In this document: positions 9,201 to 16,981 of the stretch, in pieces
How positions within the stretch are numbered: the first letter of the stretch is position 1
Layout: every line of letters begins with the position of its first letter
Source of the DNA: Okeania sp. KiyG1
GTDB lineage: Bacteria; Cyanobacteriota; Cyanobacteriia; Cyanobacteriales; Microcoleaceae
Direction: 5' to 3'
DNA: 63,420 nt
NCBI RefSeq assembly: GCF_014132355.1
Contig: NZ_BLZO01000028.1
Location: 1-63,420 of the forward strand
Translations under genes and position numbers: made by a program
Notes under the pieces: generated by a model
The model's database searches: none
Told to the model about the DNA's origin: nothing
What the model saw: only the letters and a program-made list of their open reading frames with translations

Positions 9201-12200
9201 TGAATTTTTCCTGTTCTAGATATTGACTTGATTGATGCTGAATTACTGAATCTAGATATTTTTCTGTTTCTAATTCTTGGTTTTCAAAGGTCTTACCTTG
9301 AATAAATTTATCTTGATTTTTATTGACTTGACTTAGACCGGGCAAATTCTCGGTATTATTCTCGCTCCTCTCAAATTTTTGCTCTGGAATTAGATTTAAA
9401 TTAGCAGTTTTAATTCCATTTTCCTCATCAGACTCAATAATTTCTCGATTTTGCTCTGCTGTGAATTTTTCCTGTTCTAGATATTGACTTGATTGATGCT
9501 GAATTACTGAATCTAGATATTTTTCTGTTTCTAATTCTTGGTTTTCAAAGGTTTTACCTTGAATAAATTTATCTTGATTTTTATTGACTTGACTTAGACC
9601 GGGCAAATTCTCGGTATTATTCTCGCTCCTCTCAAATTTTTGCTCTGGAATTAGATTTAAATTAGCAGTTTTAATTCCATTTTCCTCATCAGACTCAATA
9701 ATTTCTCGATTTTGCCCTACTGTGAATTTTTCCTGTTCTAGATATTGACTTGATTGATGCTGAATTACTGAATATAGATATTTTTCTGTTTCTAATTCTT
9801 GGTTTTCAAAGGTCTTACCTTGACTGAGGTTTTCCTGATTTTTTTCTCCTTGGTTTAGACTAGATAAATTATCAGTATTTTTCTCTAAAGCTTCAAATGT
9901 TTGCTCTGGAATTAGATTTAAATTAGCCGTTTTAATTTCATGGTCTTCATCAGACTCAATAATTTCTCGATTTTGCTCTGCTGTGAATTTTTCCTGTTCT
10001 AGATATTGACTTGATTGATGCTGAATTACTGAATCTAGATATGTTTCTGTTTCTAATTCTTGGTTTTCAAAGGTCTTACCTTGACTGAGGTGTTCCTGAT
10101 TTTTTTCTCCTTGATTTAGACTGGATAAATTATCAGTATTTTTCTCTAAAGCTTCAAATGTTTGCTCTGGAATTAGATTAAAAGTAGTAGCTTGAATTTC
10201 ATAGTCTTCATCAGACTCAATAATTTCTCGATTTTGCTCTACTGTGAATTTTTCCTGTTCTAGATATTGACTTGATTGATGCTGAATTACTGAATATAGA
10301 TATTTTTCTGTTTCTAATTCTTGGTTTTCAAAGGTTTTACCTTGACTGAGGTTTTCCTGATTTTTCTTTACTTGATTTAGACCGTGCAAATTCTCGGTAT
10401 TATTCTCGCTCCTCTCAAATTTTTGCTCTGGAATTAGATTGAAAGTAGTAGCTTGAATTTCATGGCCTTCATCAGATTCAATAATTTCTCTATTTTGTTC
10501 TGCTGTGAATTTTTCCTGTTCTAGATATTGACTTGATTGATGCTGAATTACTGAATCTAGATATGTTTCTGTTTCTAATTCTTGGTTTTCAAAGGTTTCA
10601 CCTTGACTGAGGTTTTCCTGATTTTTCTTTACTTGATTTAGACCGTGCAAATTCTCGGTATTATTCTCGCTCCTCTCAAATTTTTGCTCTGGAATTAGAT
10701 TGAAAGTAGTAGCTTGAATTTCATGGCCTTCATCAGATTCAATAATTTCTCGATTTTGCTCTACTGTGAATTTTTCCTGTTCTAGATATTGACTTGATTG
10801 ATGCTGAATTACTGAATCTAGATATTTTTCTGTTTCTAATTCTTGGTTTTCAAAGGTCTTACCTTGACTGAGGTTTTCCTGATGTTTTTCTCCTTGGTTT
10901 AGACTAGATAAATTATCAGTATTTTTCTCTAAAGCTTCAAATGTTTGCTCTGGAATTAGATTTAAATTAGCCGTTTTAATTTCATGGTCTTCATCAGACT
11001 CAATAATTTCTCGATTTTGCTCTGCTGTGAATTTTTCCTGTTCTAGATATTGACTTGATTGATGCTGAATTACTGAATCTAGATATGTTTCTGTTTCTAA
11101 TTCTTGGTTTTCAAAGGTCTTACCTTGACTGAGGTGTTCCTGATTTTTTTCTCCTTGATTTAGACTGTATAAATTATCAGTATTTTTCTCTAAAGCTTCA
11201 AATGTTTGCTCTGGAATTAGATTAAAAGTAGTAGCTTGAATTTCATAGTCTTCATCAGACTCAATAATTTCTCGATTTTGCTCTGCTGTGAATTTTTCCT
11301 GTTCTAGATATTGACTTGATTTATCTTTTTCTTTTGAGTTTAATCCCCCGTCCTCTACAGAGTATTTATAATTGTTTGGGGTTTGATTCCACATCCACTT
11401 TTTCCTTCTTCCCTCTTCCTTCTTCCCTCTTCCTTCTTCCCTCTTCCTTCTTCCCTCTTCCTTCTTCCTTCTTCCTTCTTCAACCTGAATTACTGAATCA
11501 AGATATCTCTCTATATTATGATTATTTACCAATGCAAAATCTTGCCAATCTGCGAATAAAATATCCAATTCTTGCTCAGTAGTCTCAGGCTTTAGCAACT
11601 TATATAAATCACTAAAAGCCTCTCGATAATTTGGTTTAATAGATAAAGATTTTTGATAATAATCAAAAGCTGGTTCAAGATTTGTATATAGAGCAAATAC
11701 CTCTGCTAACTTGAAATAAGCTTTAGGCTCTTCTGGTTTAAGTTGCTGCAACTTTTGATAACAATAAACTGCCCGATCAAATTCCCCTATATGAGCAAAT
11801 ACATTTCCTAACATCAACTGCACAGATGCCAACTTTGGATTAATCTCTAAAGCTTTTTGATAATTGAAAATAGCTAAATTAAACTGTCTTTGTTTATAAT
11901 AAACACTGCCAAGATTAGCATAAACTTGTGCAAAATCTGGTTGAATATTTAACGCCCGCTCGTAAGTATTAATTGCCTGTTCAAATAAATTTTGACTTTG
12001 AAAAATATTCCCTAAAGTCAAATAAGCAGAAGCAAAATCTGGTTGAATTTTAACTGCTTCTTTGCAAGTGGAAATCGCTGCATCAAAATTACCTTGTAGC
12101 AAATATACTTCAGCTAACTTCTTGTAAGCTTCAACATAGTCTGGTTTAATAGTTAAAACTTTTTGATAAGCAACCATCGCTGTATAAAGTTGTCCAGAAT

Positions 12201-12249
12201 CTTTTAGTTGATTGGCTGTATTGAAATAATTTTCAGCTAACATTTTCAT
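6292..12249 (-). CDS. Giant TPR protein with C-terminal O-GlcNAc-transferase (SPINDLY-like) domain
   Basis: A 1985-residue protein in four parts. Residues 1-230 are about six tetratricopeptide repeats. Residues 255-310 are a Lys/Arg/Glu-rich insert made by a microsatellite. Residues 310-1170 are ten near-identical 87-residue repeats rich in Glu, Gln and Asn. Residues 1175-1545 are a second TPR block. From about 1616 a GT41/OGT-like domain follows: PLKIGFLSKHFRRHSVGW, VSWLGFDAPYI, LLDSYPYNGGTHNLEALWANLPIIT. The family transfers GlcNAc or another sugar to Ser/Thr of partner proteins held by the TPRs, so a cytosolic protein-glycosylation role is likely. A start two codons later (12243) is also possible. 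The stop codon lies inside a MITE, so the ancestral C-terminus may have differed. Confidence 0.88.
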   Translation of the reverse strand: MKMLAENYFNTANQLKDSGQLYTAMVAYQKVLTIKPDYVEAYKKLAEVYLLQGNFDAAISTCKEAVKIQPDFASAYLTLGNIFQSQNLFEQAINTYERALNIQPDFAQVYANLGSVYYKQRQFNLAIFNYQKALEINPKLASVQLMLGNVFAHIGEFDRAVYCYQKLQQLKPEEPKAYFKLAEVFALYTNLEPAFDYYQKSLSIKPNYREAFSDLYKLLKPETTEQELDILFADWQDFALVNNHNIERYLDSVIQVEEGRRKKEEGRRKREEGRGKKEEGRRKKWMWNQTPNNYKYSVEDGGLNSKEKDKSSQYLEQEKFTAEQNREIIESDEDYEIQATTFNLIPEQTFEALEKNTDNLYSLNQGEKNQEHLSQGKTFENQELETETYLDSVIQHQSSQYLEQEKFTAEQNREIIESDEDHEIKTANLNLIPEQTFEALEKNTDNLSSLNQGEKHQENLSQGKTFENQELETEKYLDSVIQHQSSQYLEQEKFTVEQNREIIESDEGHEIQATTFNLIPEQKFERSENNTENLHGLNQVKKNQENLSQGETFENQELETETYLDSVIQHQSSQYLEQEKFTAEQNREIIESDEGHEIQATTFNLIPEQKFERSENNTENLHGLNQVKKNQENLSQGKTFENQELETEKYLYSVIQHQSSQYLEQEKFTVEQNREIIESDEDYEIQATTFNLIPEQTFEALEKNTDNLSSLNQGEKNQEHLSQGKTFENQELETETYLDSVIQHQSSQYLEQEKFTAEQNREIIESDEDHEIKTANLNLIPEQTFEALEKNTDNLSSLNQGEKNQENLSQGKTFENQELETEKYLYSVIQHQSSQYLEQEKFTVGQNREIIESDEENGIKTANLNLIPEQKFERSENNTENLPGLSQVNKNQDKFIQGKTFENQELETEKYLDSVIQHQSSQYLEQEKFTAEQNREIIESDEENGIKTANLNLIPEQKFERSENNTENLPGLSQVNKNQDKFIQGKTFENQELETEKYLDSVIQHQSSQYLEQEKFTVEQNREIIESDEGHEIQATTFNLIPEQKFERSENNTENLPGLNQVKKNQENLSKGKTFENQELETEKYLDSVIQYQSSQYLEQEKFTAEQNREIIESDEDYEIQATTFNLIPEQTFEALEKNTDNLSSLNQGEKNQENLSKGKTFENQELETEFPKKLLKYPAAETYRNQADIALGQGNLAVAIARCKEALKIQPDYAPCYVTLGNAFYRQNNLAAALSAYNRALEIEPEVAEVYGNVGSVYLQLGQYKQALFYYQKAVYLKPGLAGVYWNIGKLFQYLGKVDEALEYWEKALEIQPDIVEADFHFKLGNTLVKMSRINDAVRSYQRAINLKPDYTEAYSNLANILGKQGDREAVIKYYQKALSINPELKHLHEKIANNLLLKGDYDQAIFHYQEAIKYNSNSYDAYANLGTALSNKGLLESALEKYHKALELKPNWAEVYSRIGHIIKQEKMEEAIALFEKAIEVKPQFVEAHQQLCDLLSHTTKLAHARKAADNFCNSCGEIAPILSGTAFLFAYFQSGVSGMANSKLSEVEKNCYQSCETFSELEIKLLYEIFLFAVPHLRDNLEGNSKFYKLIAKQYYQNRVKNYQTPKTHISTSQPLKIGFLSKHFRRHSVGWCSEALIRELSQITPYIHLYITGPLKRDDITQKFEQMSVKTYWPKKYPNGFPSYEEIVEQILEDKLDVVVDLDSMTLPVNVHIIHEKPAPVCVSWLGFDAPYISENNYFLCDWYTHPEGREKYYLEKLVRLPETSVAVGGFDSHLVDRNTARNSIGIDSDKMVYLCIAPGRKTNPEMVRAQLKILQHTPESILIRKGQGDVDVIYQTYRQESENLGVDFNRIIFLGQTQTEEEHRAIYQIADVLLDSYPYNGGTHNLEALWANLPIITRAGEQYLSRMGYSFLQNVNLDIGVAWSWEEYTEWGIKLGKDLGLRNSVREHLQNSKNPDNLAPLWNPKKLAKQMYQIFVELLV
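8740..11318 (-). repeat. Ten in-frame 261-bp repeats coding an 87-residue unit
   Basis: Ten tandem units lie inside the TPR/OGT gene at a 261-bp period (for example GATATTGACTTGATTGATGC at 9218 and 9479). Each encodes SSQYLEQEKFTAEQNREII, then NLIPEQ, TFENQELETE and YLDSVIQHQ. Two sub-types alternate, one with TFEALEKNTDNL and one with KFERSENNTENL. Near-identity between units implies recent unequal exchange or gene conversion. No known domain is recognised in the unit. Confidence 0.92.
11319..11487 (-). repeat. Dispersed microsatellite-bearing repeat captured in frame in the TPR/OGT gene
   Basis: This stretch has the same layout as non-coding repeats at 17355, 20240, 37535 and 58425: GAGTTTAATCCCCCGTC, then GGTTTGATTCC, then a CTTCCTTCTTCCCT tract. 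In the gene it encodes an EEGRRKK-repeat peptide and WNQTPNNYKYSVEDGG. It separates LDSVIQ from SSQYLEQ, which are joined by only HQ elsewhere in the array, so it is an insertion that preserved frame. Confidence 0.8.
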
Positions 12250-12409
12250 GGTAAACCCTTATAGGGGTAATACTTGAGACTGCACTTGATTTTTTGTTAA
12301 TTCTTGGCAATAACTAGAATAAGTTCATCTGGGCATTCCCTACTGTAATTAGTGCTTTTTTTTTAGGATGTTTTTGCCTAGGTTTTGTCATTCTACAAAC
12401 ATCAAAACT

Positions 12410-12742
12410 CTACACTGAAAGCAAATGTGGGCCGTGTGGGTACGTCACTTCAACTTCATATTCTCTAGAGTCTAACAATGAGTAATTTTCCATCCCAAGT
12501 ACTTCCCTAAACTTAGATTCAGTTTCTTGTAATAAAACTTGTGACATAGACTTCCATTGCTCTCGACTCTCCCAATAAACTACGATAATAACTTCATTAC
12601 CTCTGTAGCTATCAAGCCAGACTTCTTTTTTTAAAAAACCCATTTGTAAAGCTAAGAAAGATGTCCAAATTTCTCGATCTTTTTGGAGAAATTTTTCTTT
12701 TAAACTCTCTTCAATCTTGAATTGAAGCCATTCAATTATCAT
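12410..12742 (-). CDS. TIGR03792 family protein (ABM-fold, dimeric alpha-beta barrel)
   Basis: The 110-residue protein starts MIIEWLQFKIEESLKEKFLQ and continues with FLKKEVWLDS and VVYWESREQWKSM, the conserved pattern of the cyanobacterial TIGR03792 family. These are small cytosolic proteins with the ferredoxin-like fold of antibiotic-biosynthesis monooxygenases and heme-degrading enzymes. No biochemical role is established and none can be read here. Length is normal for the family. It stands alone, divergent from rpiA with about 100 bp between starts, so the two promoters share that gap. ATG at 12742 is the only sensible start. Confidence 0.8.
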   Translation of the reverse strand: MIIEWLQFKIEESLKEKFLQKDREIWTSFLALQMGFLKKEVWLDSYRGNEVIIVVYWESREQWKSMSQVLLQETESKFREVLGMENYSLLDSREYEVEVTYPHGPHLLSV

Positions 12743-12843
12743 GGTATTTGTAGCAATAGAGAAAAAAGTATACTTGACTTTAACCTGCCAATTAGTTTAG
12801 CTAAGTTAAACAGTGCTAATAATTCGATTTGGAGTATTAAGAT

Positions 12844-13179
12844 ATGATAACAGAACAAGACCCCACTAAATTAATGAAACAGCAAGTCGGCAAAGCTGCT
12901 GCTGACCGAGTAAAGTCTGGAATGATAGTGGGGTTAGGCACAGGATCGACCGCTGCCTATATGATTCAGTTTTTGGGGGAACGTCTGCAAAGTGGCCAGC
13001 TCAAAGATATTAAAGGTATCCCTACCTCCTTTCAGTCAAACGTATTAGCTAAACAGCATGGCGTACCATTAACGACCCTCGATGAAGTTGACCACATGGA
13101 TATTGCCATTGATGGTGCTGATGAAGTTGACCCACAGAAAAATCTCATTAAGGGTGGTGGAGCAGCTCATACCCGTGAA
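12844..13179 (+). CDS. rpiA: Ribose-5-phosphate isomerase A, exon 1
   Basis: The first 112 codons of rpiA, the isomerase joining ribose 5-phosphate and ribulose 5-phosphate in the Calvin and pentose phosphate pathways. The family blocks [12 protein letters not shown] (phosphate loop) and [23 protein letters not shown] are present, with the catalytic region GADEVD. The coding sequence stops at GAA (13177-13179), immediately before the group II intron 5' end GTGCGAC. Reading on without splicing ends at TAA 13198-13200, giving a truncated, inactive peptide. Joining to 15801 gives a continuous 237-residue RpiA of normal length. A GGAG ribosome-binding site lies about 10 bp before ATG 12844. Confidence 0.95.
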
Positions 13180-13510
13180 GTGCGACTCGTTGGCCACTAA
13201 ACCAGGAAACTAGGTATAAATGGCCGTTCCAAGTCAACACATGAGGGAAACCTCGACTTGTGAATAACTCTTATATCCTTCGAGGTGAAATTCCTCCGCC
13301 TTGTTGTTGGGTAGAAAGCATAGACCACGGAGTAGAGACTGAACATCAATCTCCGAAGCTGGTTTAAAAGCGGGAAAATACCAGTTACCGAGGAACGATA
13401 CCGCAAGCAAAGGTTGACAAGTGGACGAACAGGAAGGTAATTAAACTCTCGTGATATGAACCATCCCCAAGGTAGCTATGGGATGTAGGACGAAAGTCAG
13501 AGGGTCAATG

Positions 13511-13536
13511 GATAATCTTATTTCGCGGAGATTATC
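13511..13536 (+). ncRNA. Intron domain I hairpin presenting EBS1
   Basis: A perfect 8-bp stem, GATAATCT with AGATTATC, encloses a 10-nt loop ending TTCGCGG (13522-13528). The loop can pair with exon bases CCGTGAA (13173-13179), using one G-U pair. This is the expected geometry of exon-binding site 1. The assignment is by complementarity only. Confidence 0.75.
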
Positions 13537-13770
13537 AGCAACCATGCCGAACCCTCCGGGAGATTTTACCTCACTAAATCAGTCGTAATAAAGGAATAAG
13601 GGAACGAGGAAACCTCTCTAGGACACCTAAGAATATAGGTCGAAATCTTAGGAAGCCATTCAAGGTCAATCTACGCTTTGGACGTAGGTCTTAGGGAGAG
13701 TAGGATTGGGTAAGAAGCTCATTGAGCTGACGTACCCACTGTTAGACGTAATGTAAGGTAATAATTAGCG

Positions 13771-15780
13771 ATGAATAAAGCTAAAACACTAAAAAGACGT
13801 TTAGGAAACCCTAAACCATTTCTTGAGTGCGTCTTACATTCTGAGGAGACCTCAGAATTACGCACTCGCTTTTTAAGCGTGGCATGGGATACAAACGATA
13901 TGCCGTCCCAAGTTAGTGTCAATCCTAATCTCAAATGGAGAGATATTAACTGGAAGAGAGTAGAAAAGTGTGTATTTAAGTTGCAAAAATTAATTTACAG
14001 AGCATCCAGCCGTGGCGAAATCCGCAAGATGCGTAAATACCAAAGACTTCTGACCAAAAGTTACTACGCAAGGTTGCTAGCTGTTAGGCGAGTAACACAG
14101 GATAACCAAGGCAAGAAAACTGCTGGGGTGGATGGAATTAAAAACCTTCCTCCAAGGCAGCGCTTTAACTTGGTTGACCTCCTGAACTCACGTTACCTCA
14201 AAGCAAGTCCTACCCGCCGTGTCTGGATACCAAAACCAGGTAAAAATGAAAAGCGAGTGCTAATTGATGAGGTCTCCTCAGAATGTAAGACGCACTCAAG
14301 ACAACGTCCATTAGGCATCCCTACGATGTACGACCGTGCGTTACAAGCCCTGGTTAAGTTAGGTATGGAACCAGAATGGGAGGCACGTTTTGAGCCTAAT
14401 AGCTATGGTTTTCGGCCAGGACGGTCAACACATGATGCCATAGAGGCAATCCATATAAGCATTAACCATAAACCAAAATATGTGCTTGATGCAGATATAT
14501 CCAAATGTTTTGACCGAATTAACCACGATGCACTTCTAGGAAAGATAGGTCAATCTCCCTACAGACGATTAATTAAACAATGGTTAAAGTCTGGGGCGTT
14601 TGATAATAATCAATTCCTAAAATCTGTGGAAGGTACACCACAGGGAGGGGTAATAGGTCCCCTGCTAGGAAACATCGCCCTGCACGGTATGGAACAATGC
14701 TTAAATAAATTTGCTGAATCTTTACCAGGAAAAAAGCGAGATAATAAAACAGCATTATCCTTAATACGCTATGCTGATGATTTTGTTATCCTACACAAAA
14801 ACATCAAAGTAGTGCTACAAGCAAAAGCCGTGATACAGGAATGGTTAAGTCAAATAGGTTTAGAACTAAAACCAGAAAAAACCAAAATTGCCCACACCTT
14901 GGAAGAATATGAAGGAAATAAACCCGGATTTGACTTCTTAGGATTTACAATTAGGCAATTTAAAGTTAAGTCAACCGAACAAGGATTTAAAACGCTGATT
15001 AAACCATCCTTCAAGAGTATAAAAACTCACTATCGGAAACTGGCGGATATATGTGACAAGCTTAAAACCGCTACCACTAAAGCTTTAATAGCTAAATTAA
15101 ATCCGGTAATTAGGGGATGGGCTAACTACTTCTCAACTGTGGTCAGTAAAGAAATATTCAGTAAAATGAATATGCTTTTACTGAAAAGACTATGGGGATG
15201 GGCAAGTAGAAGGCATCCAAATAAATCTGCTAAATGGGTTAAAGATAAGTATTTCCCCCGCTGCAAAGAAACCAGAAATTGGGTACTTAATGACGGCGAG
15301 TATATACTTAACCTGCACTCAGATGTCCCTATTATTAGACACATAAAAGTGAAAGGTGTTAAATCCCCTTATGACGGCGATTGGACTTATTGGAGTAGCA
15401 GAATCGGTAAACACCCAGGCGTAAGGAAAGAAGTCACAACGCTGTTAAAACGGCAAAAGAATAAATGCGCATTTTGTGGACTAACCTTTAGTCCATCTGA
15501 CCTTATGGAAGTTGACCATATAAAACCAAGGTCTAAAGGTGGTGACAACACATATAAGAATAAACAATTGTTGCACCGACATTGCCACGATACAAAAACT
15601 GCCTTAGATAACAAAACATATCCAAAATCGAAGTCACAGGCTTTACCTGAAGGATATTTATGGGTTGACGATATGTTGGTTCTAAGGCAGGGATGTGCCC
15701 ATGACAAGGGACGTTTAGGAGAGGAGCCGTGTGAGGTGAAAGTCTCACGCACGGTTCTGAAGACGAGTCGGGTAGGGTAA
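13771..15780 (+). CDS. ltrA: Group II intron reverse transcriptase/maturase with HNH endonuclease
   Basis: The 669-residue intron-encoded protein splices and mobilises its intron. The RT domain includes AGVDGIK, RPLGIPTMYDRALQALV, SYGFRPGRSTHDAIEAI and the catalytic RYADDFVIL. A maturase (domain X) region follows, with VIRGWANYF, and a C-terminal HNH nuclease with CAFCG, VDHIKPRSKGGDN and LLHRHCHD. Two peptide insertions are odd. ECVLHSEETSELRT (residues about 19-32) and VLIDEVSSECKTHSRQR (about 165-181) come from inverted copies of a palindromic repeat. The second splits the usual KPGK-EKRPLGIPT motif between RT motifs 1 and 2. The last codons overlap domain V. The frame is open, but activity with the second insertion is uncertain. 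Confidence 0.93.
   Translation: MNKAKTLKRRLGNPKPFLECVLHSEETSELRTRFLSVAWDTNDMPSQVSVNPNLKWRDINWKRVEKCVFKLQKLIYRASSRGEIRKMRKYQRLLTKSYYARLLAVRRVTQDNQGKKTAGVDGIKNLPPRQRFNLVDLLNSRYLKASPTRRVWIPKPGKNEKRVLIDEVSSECKTHSRQRPLGIPTMYDRALQALVKLGMEPEWEARFEPNSYGFRPGRSTHDAIEAIHISINHKPKYVLDADISKCFDRINHDALLGKIGQSPYRRLIKQWLKSGAFDNNQFLKSVEGTPQGGVIGPLLGNIALHGMEQCLNKFAESLPGKKRDNKTALSLIRYADDFVILHKNIKVVLQAKAVIQEWLSQIGLELKPEKTKIAHTLEEYEGNKPGFDFLGFTIRQFKVKSTEQGFKTLIKPSFKSIKTHYRKLADICDKLKTATTKALIAKLNPVIRGWANYFSTVVSKEIFSKMNMLLLKRLWGWASRRHPNKSAKWVKDKYFPRCKETRNWVLNDGEYILNLHSDVPIIRHIKVKGVKSPYDGDWTYWSSRIGKHPGVRKEVTTLLKRQKNKCAFCGLTFSPSDLMEVDHIKPRSKGGDNTYKNKQLLHRHCHDTKTALDNKTYPKSKSQALPEGYLWVDDMLVLRQGCAHDKGRLGEEPCEVKVSRTVLKTSRVG
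13822..13854. repeat. 33-bp inverted repeat, copy A, in the intron ORF
   Basis: This segment is an exact reverse complement of 14268-14300. It starts CTTGAGTGCGTCTTACATTC. With the bases to about 13870 it forms its own hairpin: GAGTGCGT pairs with ACGCACTC and ATTCTGAG with CTCAGAAT. It is read in frame as CVLHSEETSE. Confidence 0.9.
14268..14300. repeat. 33-bp inverted repeat, copy B, in the intron ORF
   Basis: An exact reverse complement of copy A, read in frame as DEVSSECKTHS. It sits inside the conserved KPGK-EKRPLGIPT stretch of the reverse transcriptase, where relatives have no such residues, so it is an insertion of about 51 bp. Confidence 0.9.
15724..15757 (+). ncRNA. Group II intron domain V
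   Basis: The 34-nt hairpin from GAGCCGTGTGAG to CTCACGCACGGTTC has a GTGAAAG-type loop and the AGC triad on its 5' strand. It is the catalytic domain V of group II introns and overlaps the last codons of the maturase ORF. Confidence 0.93.
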
Positions 15781-15800
15781 CTTGCCTGGCTTAGTTTAAC

Positions 15801-16178
15801 AAAATTGTGGACTGTTTGGCAGAACAGTTTATTGTAGTAGTAGATAGTTCTAAATTAGTAGATAGGTTGGGTTCTACTTTTTTGCTCCCGGTAGAAGTTA
15901 TACCGATGGCAGTAAATCCTGTAATTCGGGCAATAGAAAAACTTGGTGGTCAACCAGAACTTCGGATGGGCGTGAAGAAAGCTGGACCTGTAGTTACGGA
16001 CGAGGGTAATCTGGTAATTGATGTTAAGTTTAATTCTATTGATAACCCTGCTGAATTAGAAAAAAGTTTAAATAATATTCCTGGCGTTTTGGAAAATGGT
16101 TTATTTGTAGGGGTTGCGGATGTAATATTAGTGGGAGAAATTCGGGATGGGCAGCCAATAGTTCGAGAAATTGCTTGA
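15801..16178 (+). CDS. rpiA: Ribose-5-phosphate isomerase A, exon 2
   Basis: The last 125 codons of rpiA, starting [20 protein letters not shown]. The conserved C-terminal blocks are present: [35 protein letters not shown] and [20 protein letters not shown]. The first codon AAA (15801-15803) follows the intron 3' end at AC 15799-15800, in phase with exon 1. There is no ribosome-binding site or start here, so expression depends on splicing. The stop is at 16176-16178. Confidence 0.95.
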   Translation, partial: KIVDCLAEQFIVVVDSSKLVDRLGSTFLLPVEVIPMAVNPVIRAIEKLGGQPELRMGVKKAGPVVTDEGNLVIDVKFNSIDNPAELEKSLNNIPGVLENGLFVGVADVILVGEIRDGQPIVREIA

Positions 16179-16816
16179 AGAAGTTGGCAGGTTGTAGGTG
16201 TTAGGTGTTAGGTGGTCGGTGTGATAGAACCCATTTGGTATCTTTGTCCCCGACCCGCGTTTTTTTACCAGGAGTCAGGAAGAGTGAGTTAGGATATGGA
16301 GAGAAAGAATATGAGAAAAAAAAGGTTGAAAAATACTCTCTACCTCACTATATCTTTAATTCTATAGGTCTTAAATAGGTTATATATAACTTTTCTCGCC
16401 TAGAACCTTAAAATTAATTAAGTCACTTTGTTAACTCTTAGTTATTGAAGACAACAGACAACGGTGGGAAAACTTTTTTTCCTCTATCATTCACTATCAA
16501 TCTATGTCTTAACTAAATCTTTCTTTAAGATACCTACAACCTACACCTTCTTCAAAATTTTCTTGCATAGTGTAGATAAAATTCAAAGCAAAGTTACTAC
16601 AGCAAAATTTATCCAAACTATTCAGACTCTTGATACCAATTTGAAAAAGTCATGATATGTTTTGCTATGTTTTGGCAATTGAGAAAATAACTATCTACAG
16701 AATAAAAGTTACTAAAATTATCAGGCTCGGTATCTTCAAGATACCGGGCTTTACAAGTAACTAATCAGCATGAGAAAAAACTACTATTAACTAGATTAGG
16801 ATTCAAAGAAACTTAT
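16179..16816. other. Non-coding gap after rpiA
   Basis: AT-rich spacer with a short GTTAGGT heptamer tract near 16195-16215. A weak open stretch at 16464-16655 has low-complexity Phe/Leu/Lys composition and no visible homology. I see no convincing gene. Confidence 0.5.
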
Positions 16817-16981
16817 TTAATCCAGTAGTTGTCTTTCAGATTCCAGAGCTTTCACTAATTCTTTATTTCCTTTAGCTCTAGCTGCTTCCAGGCGATGAGC
16901 TAATCTTTTTTCTATATTGACCTTATGAACTTCATTTAATTTCACTAGGCTTTTTGGTGAGTTTTTGTTCATCATGGACAT
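16817..16981 (-). CDS. Small basic alpha-helical protein, 54 residues, unknown
   Basis: Reading the minus strand from ATG 16981 to TAA 16817 gives MSMMNKNSPKSLVKLNEVHK, then RLAHRLEAARAKGNKELVKALESERQLLD. It is highly charged and strongly helix-forming, with no membrane segment. A GAGGA ribosome-binding site lies upstream (16989-16995 on the plus strand as TTCCTC). Alternative starts are the second or third methionine. Codon use and helical periodicity look like a real gene, unlike the microsatellite frames nearby. I cannot assign a function. The pattern RLAHRLEAARAKGN is reminiscent of small conserved cyanobacterial proteins. Confidence 0.6.
   Translation of the reverse strand: MSMMNKNSPKSLVKLNEVHKVNIEKRLAHRLEAARAKGNKELVKALESERQLLD

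Larger units (their letters stand above)
13180..15800 (+). mobile_element. Group II intron inserted in rpiA
   Basis: The 2621-bp intron begins with GTGCG and ends with AC, as group II introns do. The ribozyme part (13180-13770) precedes an ORF in domain IV. A 34-nt domain V hairpin is at 15724-15757, with domain VI to 15800. The exons rejoin exactly in frame (TRE then [10 protein letters not shown]), matching intact RpiA. An EBS1 loop at 13522-13528 can pair with the last seven exon bases. The maturase type with C-terminal HNH suggests the chloroplast-like class. Since RpiA is needed for carbon fixation, splicing is presumably efficient. Confidence 0.95.

Noticed and set aside
11316-11582. 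Plus-strand ORF of Phe/Leu/Ser-rich sequence
   Set aside because: It is the antisense of the microsatellite inside the TPR/OGT gene.
12844-13200. A complete 118-residue truncated RpiA
   Set aside because: The last codons are intron sequence; the gene continues at 15801 after splicing.
15387-15752. Minus-strand ORF over the intron HNH region
   Set aside because: Antisense of a well-conserved HNH domain and domain V.
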